The notes under the pieces: generated by a model
Databases searched by the model: none
Told to the model about the DNA's origin: nothing
The model's input: only the letters and a program-made list of their open reading frames with translations
Origin: Paenibacillus alba
Lineage (GTDB): Bacteria > Bacillota > Bacilli > Paenibacillales > NBRC-103111
Assembly (NCBI RefSeq): GCF_013204855.1
Contig: NZ_JABMKZ010000003.1
Location: 248,001-312,000, forward strand
Reading direction: 5' to 3'
Length of the DNA stretch: 64,000 bases
In this document: positions 45,187-55,017 of the stretch, piece by piece
Numbering within the stretch: the first letter of the stretch is position 1
Layout: each line of letters starts with the position of its first letter
Translations under genes and position numbers: made by a program

Positions 45187-47115
45187 ATGCGTGTTTCTAA
45201 CGTTACCGTTCGTCGCAGATTGTTTACTGCACTTATCATTAGTACCGTCATCTTCACTGCGCTAATCATTCGTCTGGCTTACGTTCAGCTATGGATTGGA
45301 CAAGACTTGGCGAATAAAGCGGAAGATAGTTGGCGAAGGAAGATTGAATTTGCGCCCAAAAGAGGCGAAATTCAAGACCGCAATGGGATTACGATGACCT
45401 ACAGTATGAGTACCCCGACGATTGTGGCCATTCCTGTTCAGGTTCAAGATGCCCGAAGTACCGCTGCGAAGCTTGCCGAAGTGCTTCAAGGAAATGAAGA
45501 GGACATCTTTAAGCAAATTACCAAAAGAACTTCCCAAGTCGATATAAAGCCTGCCGGGCGCAAAATAACGATTGAAAAGGCGCAGGAAGTCCGCAATCTT
45601 CATCTTCCGGGCATCGTTGTCGCAGAAGATAATAAAAGATACTACCCCTTCGGCAATTTAGCGGCGCATATTCTTGGCTTCGCGGGAATTGATAAAGGAA
45701 TTACGGGGATTGAAGCGAAATATGACAGTCAATTGACCGGGATTCCCGGAAATATTTCTTATATGACAGATGCTGCGGGCAGAACGCTAGAGGGGACAAC
45801 GGATACGTATACGAGTCCCAAGGATGGCCTGAATGTGAAATTGACCATTGACAGTCATCTGCAGTCTGTGTTGGAAAGAGAATTGGATCAAGCAATGGTG
45901 CAGTACCAGGCGCAAAATGTTGTCGCCATTATGATGGATCCGAATAATGGCGAAATTCTCGCCATGGGCAGCAGACCGACCTATGAACCAGGCAACTACA
46001 AGGATTTTCCGAGCGAAACGTACAATCGGAACTTGCCGATTTGGAAAACGTATGAGCCAGGCTCTACTTTCAAGATCATTACATTGGCGGCTGCGTTAGA
46101 GGAAAAAAAGGTCGATCTCAAAAATGAGCAATTTTTTGACCCTGGTTTTATTGAAGTTGGCGGAGCTAGGCTGCGTTGCTGGAAGCGTGGCGGTCATGGC
46201 AGTGAAACGATGCTGCAGGTGGTGCAAAATTCCTGTAACCCTGGCTTCGTTGTTATGGGGCAGCGCTTAGGCAAGGAGAAGTTGTTTGACTATATTTCCA
46301 AATTCGGTTTTGGCAAGAAGACGGGAATTGATCTCGGCGGGGAAGAAAACGGGATTATGTTTAAGCCGTCACAAGTCGGACCGGTTGAGCTGGCAACAAC
46401 GGCTTTCGGTCAAGGGGTGTCGGTAACGCCAATCCAACAAATTACTGCGGTATCCGCAGCAATCAACGGCGGCAAGCTGTTTAAGCCTTATGTGGCCAAA
46501 TCGTTCACAAAGCCGGATACGGGCGAGGTTGTCAATGTCGTTGAGCCGCAATTGGTGCGTAATGTGATCTCGGAAGGAACCTCAAAGCAGGTCCGTGAAG
46601 CGCTTGAAAGCGTCGTGGCTCTGGGGACAGGGCGAAATGCTTTCATTGACGGCTACCGGGTCGGGGGCAAAACAGGAACAGCGCAAAAGGTAATTAATGG
46701 TCGGTATTCACCGGATGAGCATATTGTTTCCTTCATCGGCTTTGCGCCGGCGGATAATCCGAAGATTGTTATTTATGCTGCTGTTGATGACCCGAAAGGC
46801 ATACAGTTTGGCGGGCTTATCGCAGCCCCATTAGTGAAGAACATGATGGCTGACGCACTCCGATATATGAAGGTCGAACCCGATAAAGCGCAGCTCAATA
46901 AAGAGTACCGTTATGGGGAAATTCCGATTGTTGAGGTGCCGGACTTGGTTGGAGCGTCAGTTGATGATATATTAGAAGATCTGAACATGAATTTTAAGCT
47001 GGCGAAGTCGGGTAATGGCAACTATGTCATTAGTCAAGCGCCTAAGGCAGGCTCGCGTGTGGATCAAGGCTCAACGATTCGAATCTTTTTATCCAATACG
47101 CCGCCCCCGCAGTAG
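45187..47115 (+). CDS. spoVD: sporulation-specific transpeptidase SpoVD
   Basis: The 642-residue class B penicillin-binding protein is needed for spore cortex synthesis, normally made under sigma E in the mother cell. N-terminal anchor, dimerisation domain, S293-T-F-K, SCN in QNSCNPGF, KTG in VGGKTGTAQK and a single C-terminal PASTA domain (VEVPDLVGASVDDI). The single PASTA and the location after pbpB separate it from PBP2B. AAGGGAG lies somewhat far (about 11 nt) upstream of the ATG. Confidence 0.93.
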   Translation: MRVSNVTVRRRLFTALIISTVIFTALIIRLAYVQLWIGQDLANKAEDSWRRKIEFAPKRGEIQDRNGITMTYSMSTPTIVAIPVQVQDARSTAAKLAEVLQGNEEDIFKQITKRTSQVDIKPAGRKITIEKAQEVRNLHLPGIVVAEDNKRYYPFGNLAAHILGFAGIDKGITGIEAKYDSQLTGIPGNISYMTDAAGRTLEGTTDTYTSPKDGLNVKLTIDSHLQSVLERELDQAMVQYQAQNVVAIMMDPNNGEILAMGSRPTYEPGNYKDFPSETYNRNLPIWKTYEPGSTFKIITLAAALEEKKVDLKNEQFFDPGFIEVGGARLRCWKRGGHGSETMLQVVQNSCNPGFVVMGQRLGKEKLFDYISKFGFGKKTGIDLGGEENGIMFKPSQVGPVELATTAFGQGVSVTPIQQITAVSAAINGGKLFKPYVAKSFTKPDTGEVVNVVEPQLVRNVISEGTSKQVREALESVVALGTGRNAFIDGYRVGGKTGTAQKVINGRYSPDEHIVSFIGFAPADNPKIVIYAAVDDPKGIQFGGLIAAPLVKNMMADALRYMKVEPDKAQLNKEYRYGEIPIVEVPDLVGASVDDILEDLNMNFKLAKSGNGNYVISQAPKAGSRVDQGSTIRIFLSNTPPPQ

Positions 47116-47221
47116 ATGGGGAGGAACGGTCAAAAAAGATTTCTAATGTAGACATGTTTTGCTTTTCCAACTGCATAAAATTGTCCATAATAGATAGAAA
47201 ACTGGTAAGGAGAGGTTGCTC

Positions 47222-48709
47222 ATGAAACTGCAGGAGCTTGCTTCCGCATTGCTCATTACCCATATCCATGGTAATGCTGAAACAGAAATTACGGGGATTG
47301 AAGCAGACTCTCGTAAAATTAAACCAGGGTACTTATTCCTATGTATTCCTGGATTAACCGTAGATGGCCATGACTATGCCCCAAAAGCGATTGCGCTTGG
47401 GGCTTCTGCGCTTGTTACGGAAAGAGTGCTCGATCTGCCGATCCCGCAGCTGGTTGTCAAAGATGCCAGATATGCCATGGCTGCGTTGTCTGCCCATTTC
47501 TATGGCTATCCGAGCAAAGAAATGAAGATTATAGGTTTTACAGGAACGAACGGTAAAACGACTTCTACCTATTTGCTCGAAAAAATATTGCGAGACCAAG
47601 GCTTTATCACCGGACTTATGGGCACCATTGAGATGAAAATCGGGGACAACTATTACGAAATGGAGCGGACCACCCAAGAAGCGGTTGATCTGCAAAGCAG
47701 TTTTCGTAAAATGTGTGAGCACAAGACCGATTATTGCCTGATGGAAGTTTCCAGCCATGCTTTAGAGCTGGGACGTGTCAAGGGGATTCATTTCCGTTCG
47801 GGGATTTTTACGAATTTAACTCAGGATCATTTGGATTATCACAAAACGATGGAAGCCTATGCTGCGGCAAAAGGGTTGTTGTTCTCTCGATTAGGGAACG
47901 GCTTCACAAGCAATCCTGCTGAGCGTCAATATGCGATTCTCAATGCGGATGACGAAGCGTCTGCCCTATTTAGCAAATTAACTGCTGCGCAGATCATTAC
48001 CTATGGAATCAGTCAGGAGTGCGATGTTCGAGCAGCGAATATTCGAATGTCGGCCAAAGGCACGGAATTCCAGTTGATCTCGTTTGCAGGCGAAGCTTAT
48101 TTTCAAATGAAGCTGGTTGGTAAATTCAATGTGTACAACGCGCTTGGGGCGATTGCTGCGGCTTTGGCTGAGGGTATTTCGCTTGAAGCCATCCGGAATA
48201 GCTTGGAAAGCTTAAACGTGGTTGAGGGACGTATGGAGGTTGTGGACGAAGGTCAGGAGTACTTGGTCTTGGTTGACTATGCCCACACGCCTGACGGTTT
48301 GGAGAACGCGCTGTCAACGATTTCCGAATTCGCAGAAGGCAAGGTCATTACGGTATTTGGGTGCGGCGGTGACCGTGACAGAACGAAGCGTCCGATTATG
48401 GGGAAAGTGACTGCTGCCTACAGCGATTATTTATATGTGACTTCCGACAATCCTCGAACCGAAGATCCGGAGGCTATTCTTGCCGATATCCGGCCTGGCT
48501 TGCAAGAGGTAAATTATCCGGCCGAAAAGGCTGAATTCATCGTGGATCGCAAAAAAGCGATACAAAAGGCTATTGAAGGGGCAGGCCCCAAGGATGTAAT
48601 ATTGATAGCGGGAAAAGGCCACGAAACGTATCAGGATATCATGGGGGTTAAACATGATTTCGACGATCGTTTGGTGGCTAAGGCTGCGATAAGGGGGAGA
48701 GGACGATGA
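47222..48709 (+). CDS. murE: UDP-MurNAc-tripeptide synthetase (meso-DAP adding)
   Basis: The 495-residue Mur ligase has the ATP motif TGTNGKT (residues 107-113), the Mur ligase central domain with EVSSHAL and the substrate signature SDNPRTEDP; DNPR indicates meso-diaminopimelate rather than lysine. ATG 47222 follows AAGGAGAGG. It ends in an ATGA overlap with murF. Confidence 0.96.
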   Translation: MKLQELASALLITHIHGNAETEITGIEADSRKIKPGYLFLCIPGLTVDGHDYAPKAIALGASALVTERVLDLPIPQLVVKDARYAMAALSAHFYGYPSKEMKIIGFTGTNGKTTSTYLLEKILRDQGFITGLMGTIEMKIGDNYYEMERTTQEAVDLQSSFRKMCEHKTDYCLMEVSSHALELGRVKGIHFRSGIFTNLTQDHLDYHKTMEAYAAAKGLLFSRLGNGFTSNPAERQYAILNADDEASALFSKLTAAQIITYGISQECDVRAANIRMSAKGTEFQLISFAGEAYFQMKLVGKFNVYNALGAIAAALAEGISLEAIRNSLESLNVVEGRMEVVDEGQEYLVLVDYAHTPDGLENALSTISEFAEGKVITVFGCGGDRDRTKRPIMGKVTAAYSDYLYVTSDNPRTEDPEAILADIRPGLQEVNYPAEKAEFIVDRKKAIQKAIEGAGPKDVILIAGKGHETYQDIMGVKHDFDDRLVAKAAIRGRGR

Positions 48710-50112
48710 TCCAACGTACACTAGAGCAAATCGCAGTGATGTTGGGGAGTGAGGTATCAGAGGGAGCCGGCGCTACTCAAGTAACCGGCGTTTCCACTGA
48801 TACTCGCTCTATCCAGACAAGCAGCTTATTTGTTCCTTTAATCGGTGAAAATTTTGATGGGCATTCGTATGTTCAAGAAGCCTATGCCAAAGGAGCTTCT
48901 GCCATTTTGTGGCAGGATAATCATGGCGCGGCTCCAATCGGCATTCCTCATATCCGTGTTGCTGATACCTTGACAGCCCTACAGCAATTAGCCAAAGCGT
49001 ATCGCAAGCAATTGTCAGTGCGCATTATAGGGATTACAGGCAGCAACGGTAAAACGACTACCAAAGATTTGGTTGCAGCCGTTCTGGGCAGTACGTATGA
49101 GGTGCATAAAACGAAAGGCAATTTGAATAATCACATCGGCTTGCCGCTTACGCTGCTCCAGTTGGAAGAAACCACGCAATTTGCCGTGGTTGAGATGGGG
49201 ATGAGCGGGCGAGGCGAGATCGAGTTGTTGTCTGATCTGGCGGAGCCTGAGGCGGCGATCATCACGATGATCGGCGAGTCGCATTTGCTTCAGCTGGGCT
49301 CGCGGGACGAGATCGCACGGGCGAAGGCCGAGATTGCCAGCGGTATGCCCAAGGATGGGCTGCTCATCTACAACGGCGATGAGCCGCTGATTGAACAGGC
49401 CCTCGCTGAGCGAGGTCTGGGTGCTAATGAGGAGCAAGCTGAGGTTGAAGGGCTGCGCCGCATTCGCTTCGGCAGCGGCGCGGGCAATGATCTGTTCCCG
49501 ACCGATATCCGAATGGATGCGGACGGGGCCTACTTCCAGATCAATTCGCCCGGCTATCCGGAATTGTTCATTCCCTTGCTCGGTACGCATAATGTCATTA
49601 ATGCGTTAGCGGCCATTGCCATCGGCGAGACCTTCGGCGTCGCGCCAATCGCGATTGCAGCGGGACTTCGCTCGCTGCAGATGACGAGCATGCGCATCGA
49701 GAAGCTGACGGCAGCCTCTGGGCTGACCGTGCTTAACGATGCGTATAACGCCAGCCCCGCTTCCATGCGGGCGGCGATTGCGTTGACCGAGCAGCTCGGC
49801 GGCTTCGGTCGCAAGTTTCTTGTGCTCGGCGATATGCTGGAGCTTGGCGAGCATGAAGAGCAGTTTCATCGCGACATTGGTGCGATGATAGCTTCCGAAC
49901 GTGTCGATTACGTCTTCACGTTCGGCCGTTTGGGCCGCTTCATTGCAGACGAAGCGGAGGCGCGGTTTCCGCAAGGGCACGTTCGCGCTTTCGATGAGAA
50001 AGATCAGCTTGCGGCTGAACTGGCCGCTTTAGCTCAGAAAGATGATCTTGTGCTCGTGAAAGGCTCACGCGGCATGAGGCTTGAACAAGTAGTGCAAGCT
50101 TTGCTCGCTTAA
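48706..50112 (+). CDS. murF: UDP-MurNAc-tripeptide D-alanyl-D-alanine ligase
   Basis: The 468-residue Mur ligase has GITGSNGKTTTKD, the NNHIGLPLTLL motif typical of MurF and the C-terminal VLNDAYNASPASM segment. It adds D-Ala-D-Ala to complete the soluble pentapeptide precursor. It is coupled to murE by ATGA. The middle of the gene is richer in G and C than its neighbours. Confidence 0.95.
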   Translation: MIQRTLEQIAVMLGSEVSEGAGATQVTGVSTDTRSIQTSSLFVPLIGENFDGHSYVQEAYAKGASAILWQDNHGAAPIGIPHIRVADTLTALQQLAKAYRKQLSVRIIGITGSNGKTTTKDLVAAVLGSTYEVHKTKGNLNNHIGLPLTLLQLEETTQFAVVEMGMSGRGEIELLSDLAEPEAAIITMIGESHLLQLGSRDEIARAKAEIASGMPKDGLLIYNGDEPLIEQALAERGLGANEEQAEVEGLRRIRFGSGAGNDLFPTDIRMDADGAYFQINSPGYPELFIPLLGTHNVINALAAIAIGETFGVAPIAIAAGLRSLQMTSMRIEKLTAASGLTVLNDAYNASPASMRAAIALTEQLGGFGRKFLVLGDMLELGEHEEQFHRDIGAMIASERVDYVFTFGRLGRFIADEAEARFPQGHVRAFDEKDQLAAELAALAQKDDLVLVKGSRGMRLEQVVQALLA

Positions 50113-50187
50113 TCGGCGGGTGAGTTGACGATAAGGAAGAAACAGTAGATCGTTTTCGGAAGGCGGAAACGAGCAGGGGGAACCGAC

Positions 50188-51147
50188 GTGGAAAACGCAA
50201 TTTTATTAACAATGGGCGTAGCATTCGTGCTCGCGCTAATTATGGGGCCGCTCTTCATTCCGATCTTGCGGCGCATGAAATTTGGTCAACAAATTCGGGA
50301 GGATGGCCCGCAAGGCCATTTGAAAAAACAAGGAACGCCTACCATGGGCGGTGTCATTATTTTGCTGGCGCTGGCGCTGGCTACCCTTCGTTTTGCCGAT
50401 AAAAATACAGACCTGCTCATTTTGTTGATTGCTTCACTAGGCTATGGTCTCGTAGGCTTTCTCGATGATTACATCAAAATTATTTTCAAGCGCTCTCTGG
50501 GACTTACTGCGAAGCAAAAGCTGTTTGGACAGCTGTTGATTTCAGCCATTGTTTGTTACCTGCTAGTTATGAAAGGTCATAGTACGGACTTATATATTCC
50601 TTTCGTAGAGTTCCACTTTAACCCAGGCTGGCTGTACTTTCCGTTAATGGCGATTTTAATGTTAGGCGCATCTAACGCGGTCAATTTTACAGATGGGCTG
50701 GATGGTCTGCTAGCGGGTACAAGCGCGATTGCCTTCGGGGCGTACACCGTTATTGCGATGAACAACACACAGCCGGAAGCGGCCATATTCTCTGCGGCGA
50801 TGGTTGGTGCTGTGCTGGGCTTTCTTGTGTTTAATGCTCATCCAGCTAAAGTGTTCATGGGAGATACCGGTTCACTCGGAATTGGCGGCGGTCTTGTGGC
50901 TGTTGCAATTTTGACGAAAGCGGAATTGCTGCTAGCGGTTGTCGGGGGCATTTTCCTGATTGAAATTCTGTCTGTCGTCATCCAGGTCGTTTCTTTCAAA
51001 ACAAGGGGGAAACGGGTGTTTAAAATGAGCCCGATTCATCATCACTTTGAATTGGTCGGATGGTCGGAATGGCGTGTTGTGATTACATTCTGGGTCGTAG
51101 GTCTTGTGCTGGCGATACTCGGATTATATATGAATGAGGTGTTGTAG
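50188..51147 (+). CDS. mraY: phospho-MurNAc-pentapeptide translocase MraY
   Basis: The 319-residue polytopic enzyme makes lipid I. It has ten membrane helices and the motifs KKQGTPTMGG, LDDYIK, NAVNFTDGLDGL, FMGDTGSL and MSPIHHHFE. GTG start after GGGGGAA. It lies between murF and murD as in Bacillus. Confidence 0.96.
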   Translation: MENAILLTMGVAFVLALIMGPLFIPILRRMKFGQQIREDGPQGHLKKQGTPTMGGVIILLALALATLRFADKNTDLLILLIASLGYGLVGFLDDYIKIIFKRSLGLTAKQKLFGQLLISAIVCYLLVMKGHSTDLYIPFVEFHFNPGWLYFPLMAILMLGASNAVNFTDGLDGLLAGTSAIAFGAYTVIAMNNTQPEAAIFSAAMVGAVLGFLVFNAHPAKVFMGDTGSLGIGGGLVAVAILTKAELLLAVVGGIFLIEILSVVIQVVSFKTRGKRVFKMSPIHHHFELVGWSEWRVVITFWVVGLVLAILGLYMNEVL

Positions 51148-51150
51148 AGG

Positions 51151-52545
51151 ATGAATCATCCGCGTGAATATCGTGGACTAGAAGTCATTGTTTTGGGCTT
51201 GGCTCGCAGCGGTGTCGCTGCAGCTAAGCTTTTTCACCAAAAAGGTGCCCTAGTTACTGTTAATGACAAAAAAGAGCGGAGCGCATGCCCTGAAGCCGAC
51301 GAATTGGAGGCTCTGGGTATTTCTGTTGTATGCGGCTATCATCCGGACTCCCTCGTTCATGCAGGCATTGCGCTTGTCGTGAAGAACCCAGGCATACCGT
51401 ATTCGGTAGAGCCTATTCGCAAGGCATTGGAGCTTGGTATCGAAGTGGTGACCGAAGTGGAAGTCGCTTATCAGTTCTGTGAAGCGCCGATTATTGGCAT
51501 TACCGGCTCCAATGGCAAAACGACCACCACCACCTTAATTGGCTTAATGCTGGATGAAGCAGGCTTGTCGCCTGTGGTGGCGGGGAATATTGGACGCGCG
51601 CTGACGGAAGCAGCGCCGGAGGTGACGGCTGAGAATTGGATGGTCGTTGAGCTGAGCAGCTTTCAGCTGAAAGGTACGACCTCATTCCGGCCCAAGATGG
51701 CCTTATTATTAAATGTGTATGAGACCCATTTGGACTATCATGGCTCAATGGACGATTATATTGCGTCCAAAGCCAAAATATTCGCCAATCAAACCGAAGC
51801 GGACACGGCCATCTTGAATTGGGATGACGCCGTCTGTCGCTCTCTTATTCCGACTATACGGGCCAAGGTGTTCCCTTTTTCGATGAAGGAAATCTTAGCT
51901 TACGGCGTGTATTTTGACGAGAACACAGGGGCACTCATCTACGCAAATGGCGAGGATCAAGCTGTGCCTTTCATGCGCGCCAGCGAAATGGGGATTCCGG
52001 GCAGCTTCAATGTGGAGAATGCCTTGGCAGCCGCCGCGGCAGCCTTTACCGCGGGTGTTTCGCCTGAGATCATAGCTAATGTGCTTCGAAGCTTTCAAGG
52101 CGTGGAGCACCGCCTGGAGCTCGTTAAAGAGCTGAGTGGTGTGACCTTCTACAATAATTCCAAAGCCACGAATGCAGCAGCTTCCATCAAATCAATCGAA
52201 GTATTTGATCAGAAGATCATTCTCATCGCGGGTGGTCTAGATCGAGGCTCGGATTATATGGAATTGCTGCCTGTCTTCCGTGAGCGGATCAAAGGGATTG
52301 TTACGCTGGGTCAAACGAAAGAGAAAATTGCCCATATTGCCGAGCTGGCAGGGATTAGCCGCAGGCAAACCGTCGATACTGCTAAGGATGCAGCGGATGC
52401 GGTTTCACAAGCCGTCCAGCTTGCTTGGCAAATGAGTGAACCTGGCGATATTGTCTTGTTGTCGCCTGCTTGCGCAAGCTGGGATATGTTCCCCTCTTAT
52501 GAGGACAGGGGACGCATGTTTAAGGAGTCCGTGCATAACCTTTAA
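51151..52545 (+). CDS. murD: UDP-MurNAc-alanine D-glutamate ligase
   Basis: The 464-residue Mur ligase has an N-terminal nucleotide fold (VLGLARSGVAAAKLF), GITGSNGKTTTT and the C-terminal LLSPACASWDMFPSYEDRG motif that marks MurD. It starts 3 bases after mraY ends. It adds D-glutamate to the precursor. Confidence 0.96.
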   Translation: MNHPREYRGLEVIVLGLARSGVAAAKLFHQKGALVTVNDKKERSACPEADELEALGISVVCGYHPDSLVHAGIALVVKNPGIPYSVEPIRKALELGIEVVTEVEVAYQFCEAPIIGITGSNGKTTTTTLIGLMLDEAGLSPVVAGNIGRALTEAAPEVTAENWMVVELSSFQLKGTTSFRPKMALLLNVYETHLDYHGSMDDYIASKAKIFANQTEADTAILNWDDAVCRSLIPTIRAKVFPFSMKEILAYGVYFDENTGALIYANGEDQAVPFMRASEMGIPGSFNVENALAAAAAAFTAGVSPEIIANVLRSFQGVEHRLELVKELSGVTFYNNSKATNAAASIKSIEVFDQKIILIAGGLDRGSDYMELLPVFRERIKGIVTLGQTKEKIAHIAELAGISRRQTVDTAKDAADAVSQAVQLAWQMSEPGDIVLLSPACASWDMFPSYEDRGRMFKESVHNL

Positions 52546-52548
52546 GTA

Positions 52549-52611
52549 GGGCTTATCCACCTTTGGGGTGAAACATGTGACCACTCGCCTACGGATTCAT
52601 GGATAAGGCCC
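52549..52611 (+). other. long stem-loop between murD and spoVE
   Basis: GGGCTTATCCA pairs with TGGATAAGGCCC (52549-52559 with 52600-52611, one bulge), with a small CACC/GGGTG hairpin nested after the left arm. There is no T-run, so it is more likely an mRNA-processing or stability structure than a terminator. Confidence 0.5.
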
Positions 52612-52635
52612 ACAACACACAAAGAGGTGTCTGTT

Positions 52636-53733
52636 ATGGGTAAATCACGGTCCGCTCCTGATATTTGGATTATCATTCCAACCTTGTTGCTTCTGACAAT
52701 TGGTATTATTATGGTTTACAGTGCAAGCAGTGTGCTGGCATTTCGCGAGTTCGGCGATTCGCTGTATTACTTGAAACGGCAATTGATCTTTGCTGTTTTG
52801 GGTGTTGTTGCCATGTTTGTTACGATGAATGTGGATTACTTAGTTTGGAAAAAGATTTCAAAAATCACGCTTTTTATCTGCTTTGGCATGCTCGTTATCG
52901 TTCTTATTCCCGGAGTGGGGGTCGTTCGAGGTGGGGCCAGAAGCTGGCTCGGGATCGGCGCCTTCGGTATTCAGCCTTCCGAGTTTATGAAGATCGGGAT
53001 GATTCTGTATTTGTCCAAAATGCTCTCTGAGCAGCAGTCGAAAATCACCTTGTTCACGAAAGGCTTGCTGCCCCCGCTAGGGATTATGGGCTTGGCTTTT
53101 GGTCTTATCATGCTTCAGCCTGACTTGGGTACTGGCGCTGTGCTTGTCGGCGCATCTCTGTTGATCATTTTTACTTCAGGAGCGAGATTGCTTCATCTCT
53201 CTTATCTAGGTATGATAGGGATTGCTGGTTTTATTGGTCTGGTCATTGCGGCGCCATATCGGTTGAAGCGTATTACGGCCTTTTTGGACCCTTGGCAGGA
53301 TCCGTTAGGCGCAGGCTATCAATCTATTCAATCCTTGTATGCGATTGGACCTGGCGGTCTAGTTGGACTCGGCTTAGGAATGAGCAGACAGAAGTACAGC
53401 TATTTGCCAGAGCCGCAAACCGATTTTATTTTTTCTATTATTGCTGAAGAGCTTGGTTTTATTGGCGGAACGCTGGTTCTGCTGTTGTTTACGATTCTCG
53501 TTTGGCGCGGGATGCGGGCGGCTATTACAGCCCCGGATACGTTTGCCAGCTTGATCGCCGTCGGGATTATCGGCATGGTTGCAGTTCAGGTTATTATTAA
53601 TATCGGTGTTGTTATCGGCATGTTTCCGGTAACCGGCATCACATTGCCATTCATAAGTGCAGGAGGGTCTTCCCTGACGCTCATGCTGACATCGGTCGGC
53701 ATCCTGCTCAATATATCCCGCTATTCGAGGTGA
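52636..53733 (+). CDS. spoVE: SEDS-family peptidoglycan polymerase SpoVE
   Basis: The 365-residue polytopic protein is of the FtsW/RodA/SpoVE family, with GGARSWLGIGAFGIQPSEFMK, LQPDLGTG, the FSIIAEELGFIGG motif and the C-terminal PFISAGGSSL. Position between murD and murG and the presence of spoVD nearby match SpoVE, the cortex glycosyltransferase partner of SpoVD; a division FtsW role cannot be excluded. ATG 52636 follows AGAGGTG. Confidence 0.88.
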   Translation: MGKSRSAPDIWIIIPTLLLLTIGIIMVYSASSVLAFREFGDSLYYLKRQLIFAVLGVVAMFVTMNVDYLVWKKISKITLFICFGMLVIVLIPGVGVVRGGARSWLGIGAFGIQPSEFMKIGMILYLSKMLSEQQSKITLFTKGLLPPLGIMGLAFGLIMLQPDLGTGAVLVGASLLIIFTSGARLLHLSYLGMIGIAGFIGLVIAAPYRLKRITAFLDPWQDPLGAGYQSIQSLYAIGPGGLVGLGLGMSRQKYSYLPEPQTDFIFSIIAEELGFIGGTLVLLLFTILVWRGMRAAITAPDTFASLIAVGIIGMVAVQVIINIGVVIGMFPVTGITLPFISAGGSSLTLMLTSVGILLNISRYSR

Positions 53734-53740
53734 CACGGAA

Positions 53741-54811
53741 ATGAAAACAATTGTCTTCACCGGAGGTGGCTCCGCTGGACATGTGACCCCCAACATTGCG
53801 CTCATGCATCGTCTTGAGCAGCTAGGTTGGGAAATTAAATATATCGGTTCCGCTACGGGCATCGAGAAAGACATCATTGAACGGGAAGGGGTATCCTTTT
53901 ACCCCATCTCGTCTGGGAAGCTGCGGCGATATTTTGATCTTAAAAATTTCAAGGACCCTTTCAGAGTGATGAAAGGCGTGTATGAGTCTTATAGATTGCT
54001 TCGTCGCTTGAAGCCCGCCATCGTCTTTTCGAAGGGCGGGTTCGTTTCCGTCCCGGTCGTTCTTGGCAGTCGGATGAATAAGGTGCCTGTGATCATTCAT
54101 GAGTCTGATATGACACCAGGACTTGCCAATAAAATTTCCATTCCTTTTGCAACCAAAGTATGTGTGACGTTTCCAGAGTCCCTTCAGCATGTTCAGAAAG
54201 AAAAAGCGGTCTTAACCGGATTGCCGATTCGGGAACATATATTGAACGGAAAAGCAACTCGTGGCTACCAGCTCTGTGATTTTCACTCTCAGAAGCCTGT
54301 TATTCTGGTTATGGGCGGAAGCTTGGGCTCGCAAATCATTAACCAAGCGGTACGCGGCAATTTGGAACGACTGCTGGCACAGTTTCAGATTGTGCATCTT
54401 TGCGGAAAAGGGAACATCGCCTCCGAGCATGCTCATATACGGGGCTATAAACAATTTGAATATTTGAACGAGGAGCTGCCGGATGTGCTGGCGATGACGG
54501 ATCTGGTTATTTCCAGAGCGGGCGCTACGTCTATCTATGAATTCCTCGTGTTGGAAAAGCCGATGCTGCTCATTCCATTATCCTTGCAAGCAAGCCGAGG
54601 CGATCAGATCTTGAATGCAAAGTCGTTTCAGAAAGCCGGCTATGCCGATGTGCTTCAAGAAGAGGAGCTAACTGCCGAGACGCTTGCTGCGCATGTGGAA
54701 GCTCTCCACGCCAACCGTTTGACTTATCAGAAAGTCATGCAGTCCCGCAAAGTGAACGACGCCGTAGCATCGATCATTGCCTTGATTGAATCCCACAGCC
54801 TTTCGTCTTGA
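53741..54811 (+). CDS. murG: lipid II synthase MurG
   Basis: The 356-residue glycosyltransferase adds GlcNAc to lipid I. It has the N-terminal FTGGGSAGHVTPN (glycine-rich loop), SKGGFVSVPVVL, the HESDMTPGLAN motif, MGGSLGSQIIN and the donor-site SRAGATSIYEFL. The start is 7 bases after spoVE ends. The following 206 bases before murB hold no gene. Confidence 0.95.
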   Translation: MKTIVFTGGGSAGHVTPNIALMHRLEQLGWEIKYIGSATGIEKDIIEREGVSFYPISSGKLRRYFDLKNFKDPFRVMKGVYESYRLLRRLKPAIVFSKGGFVSVPVVLGSRMNKVPVIIHESDMTPGLANKISIPFATKVCVTFPESLQHVQKEKAVLTGLPIREHILNGKATRGYQLCDFHSQKPVILVMGGSLGSQIINQAVRGNLERLLAQFQIVHLCGKGNIASEHAHIRGYKQFEYLNEELPDVLAMTDLVISRAGATSIYEFLVLEKPMLLIPLSLQASRGDQILNAKSFQKAGYADVLQEEELTAETLAAHVEALHANRLTYQKVMQSRKVNDAVASIIALIESHSLSS

Positions 54812-55017
54812 TTTTGCTAAAGCGAATAGGCGATTGTCACACTCTATCCGATTTTACATAAACTACACTATAACCGTGACAGACACCTACGGGCTTGATA
54901 CGGCGCCAAGAAAAGGAGACCGGCCATCTTCGTCTTGGTCCGTATGATTGAAATTATAGAGCTTGAAGTACTATTTCAAGATCTTTTCGCCCTATGTTCT
55001 GTGAAGGAGGTTTTCCC

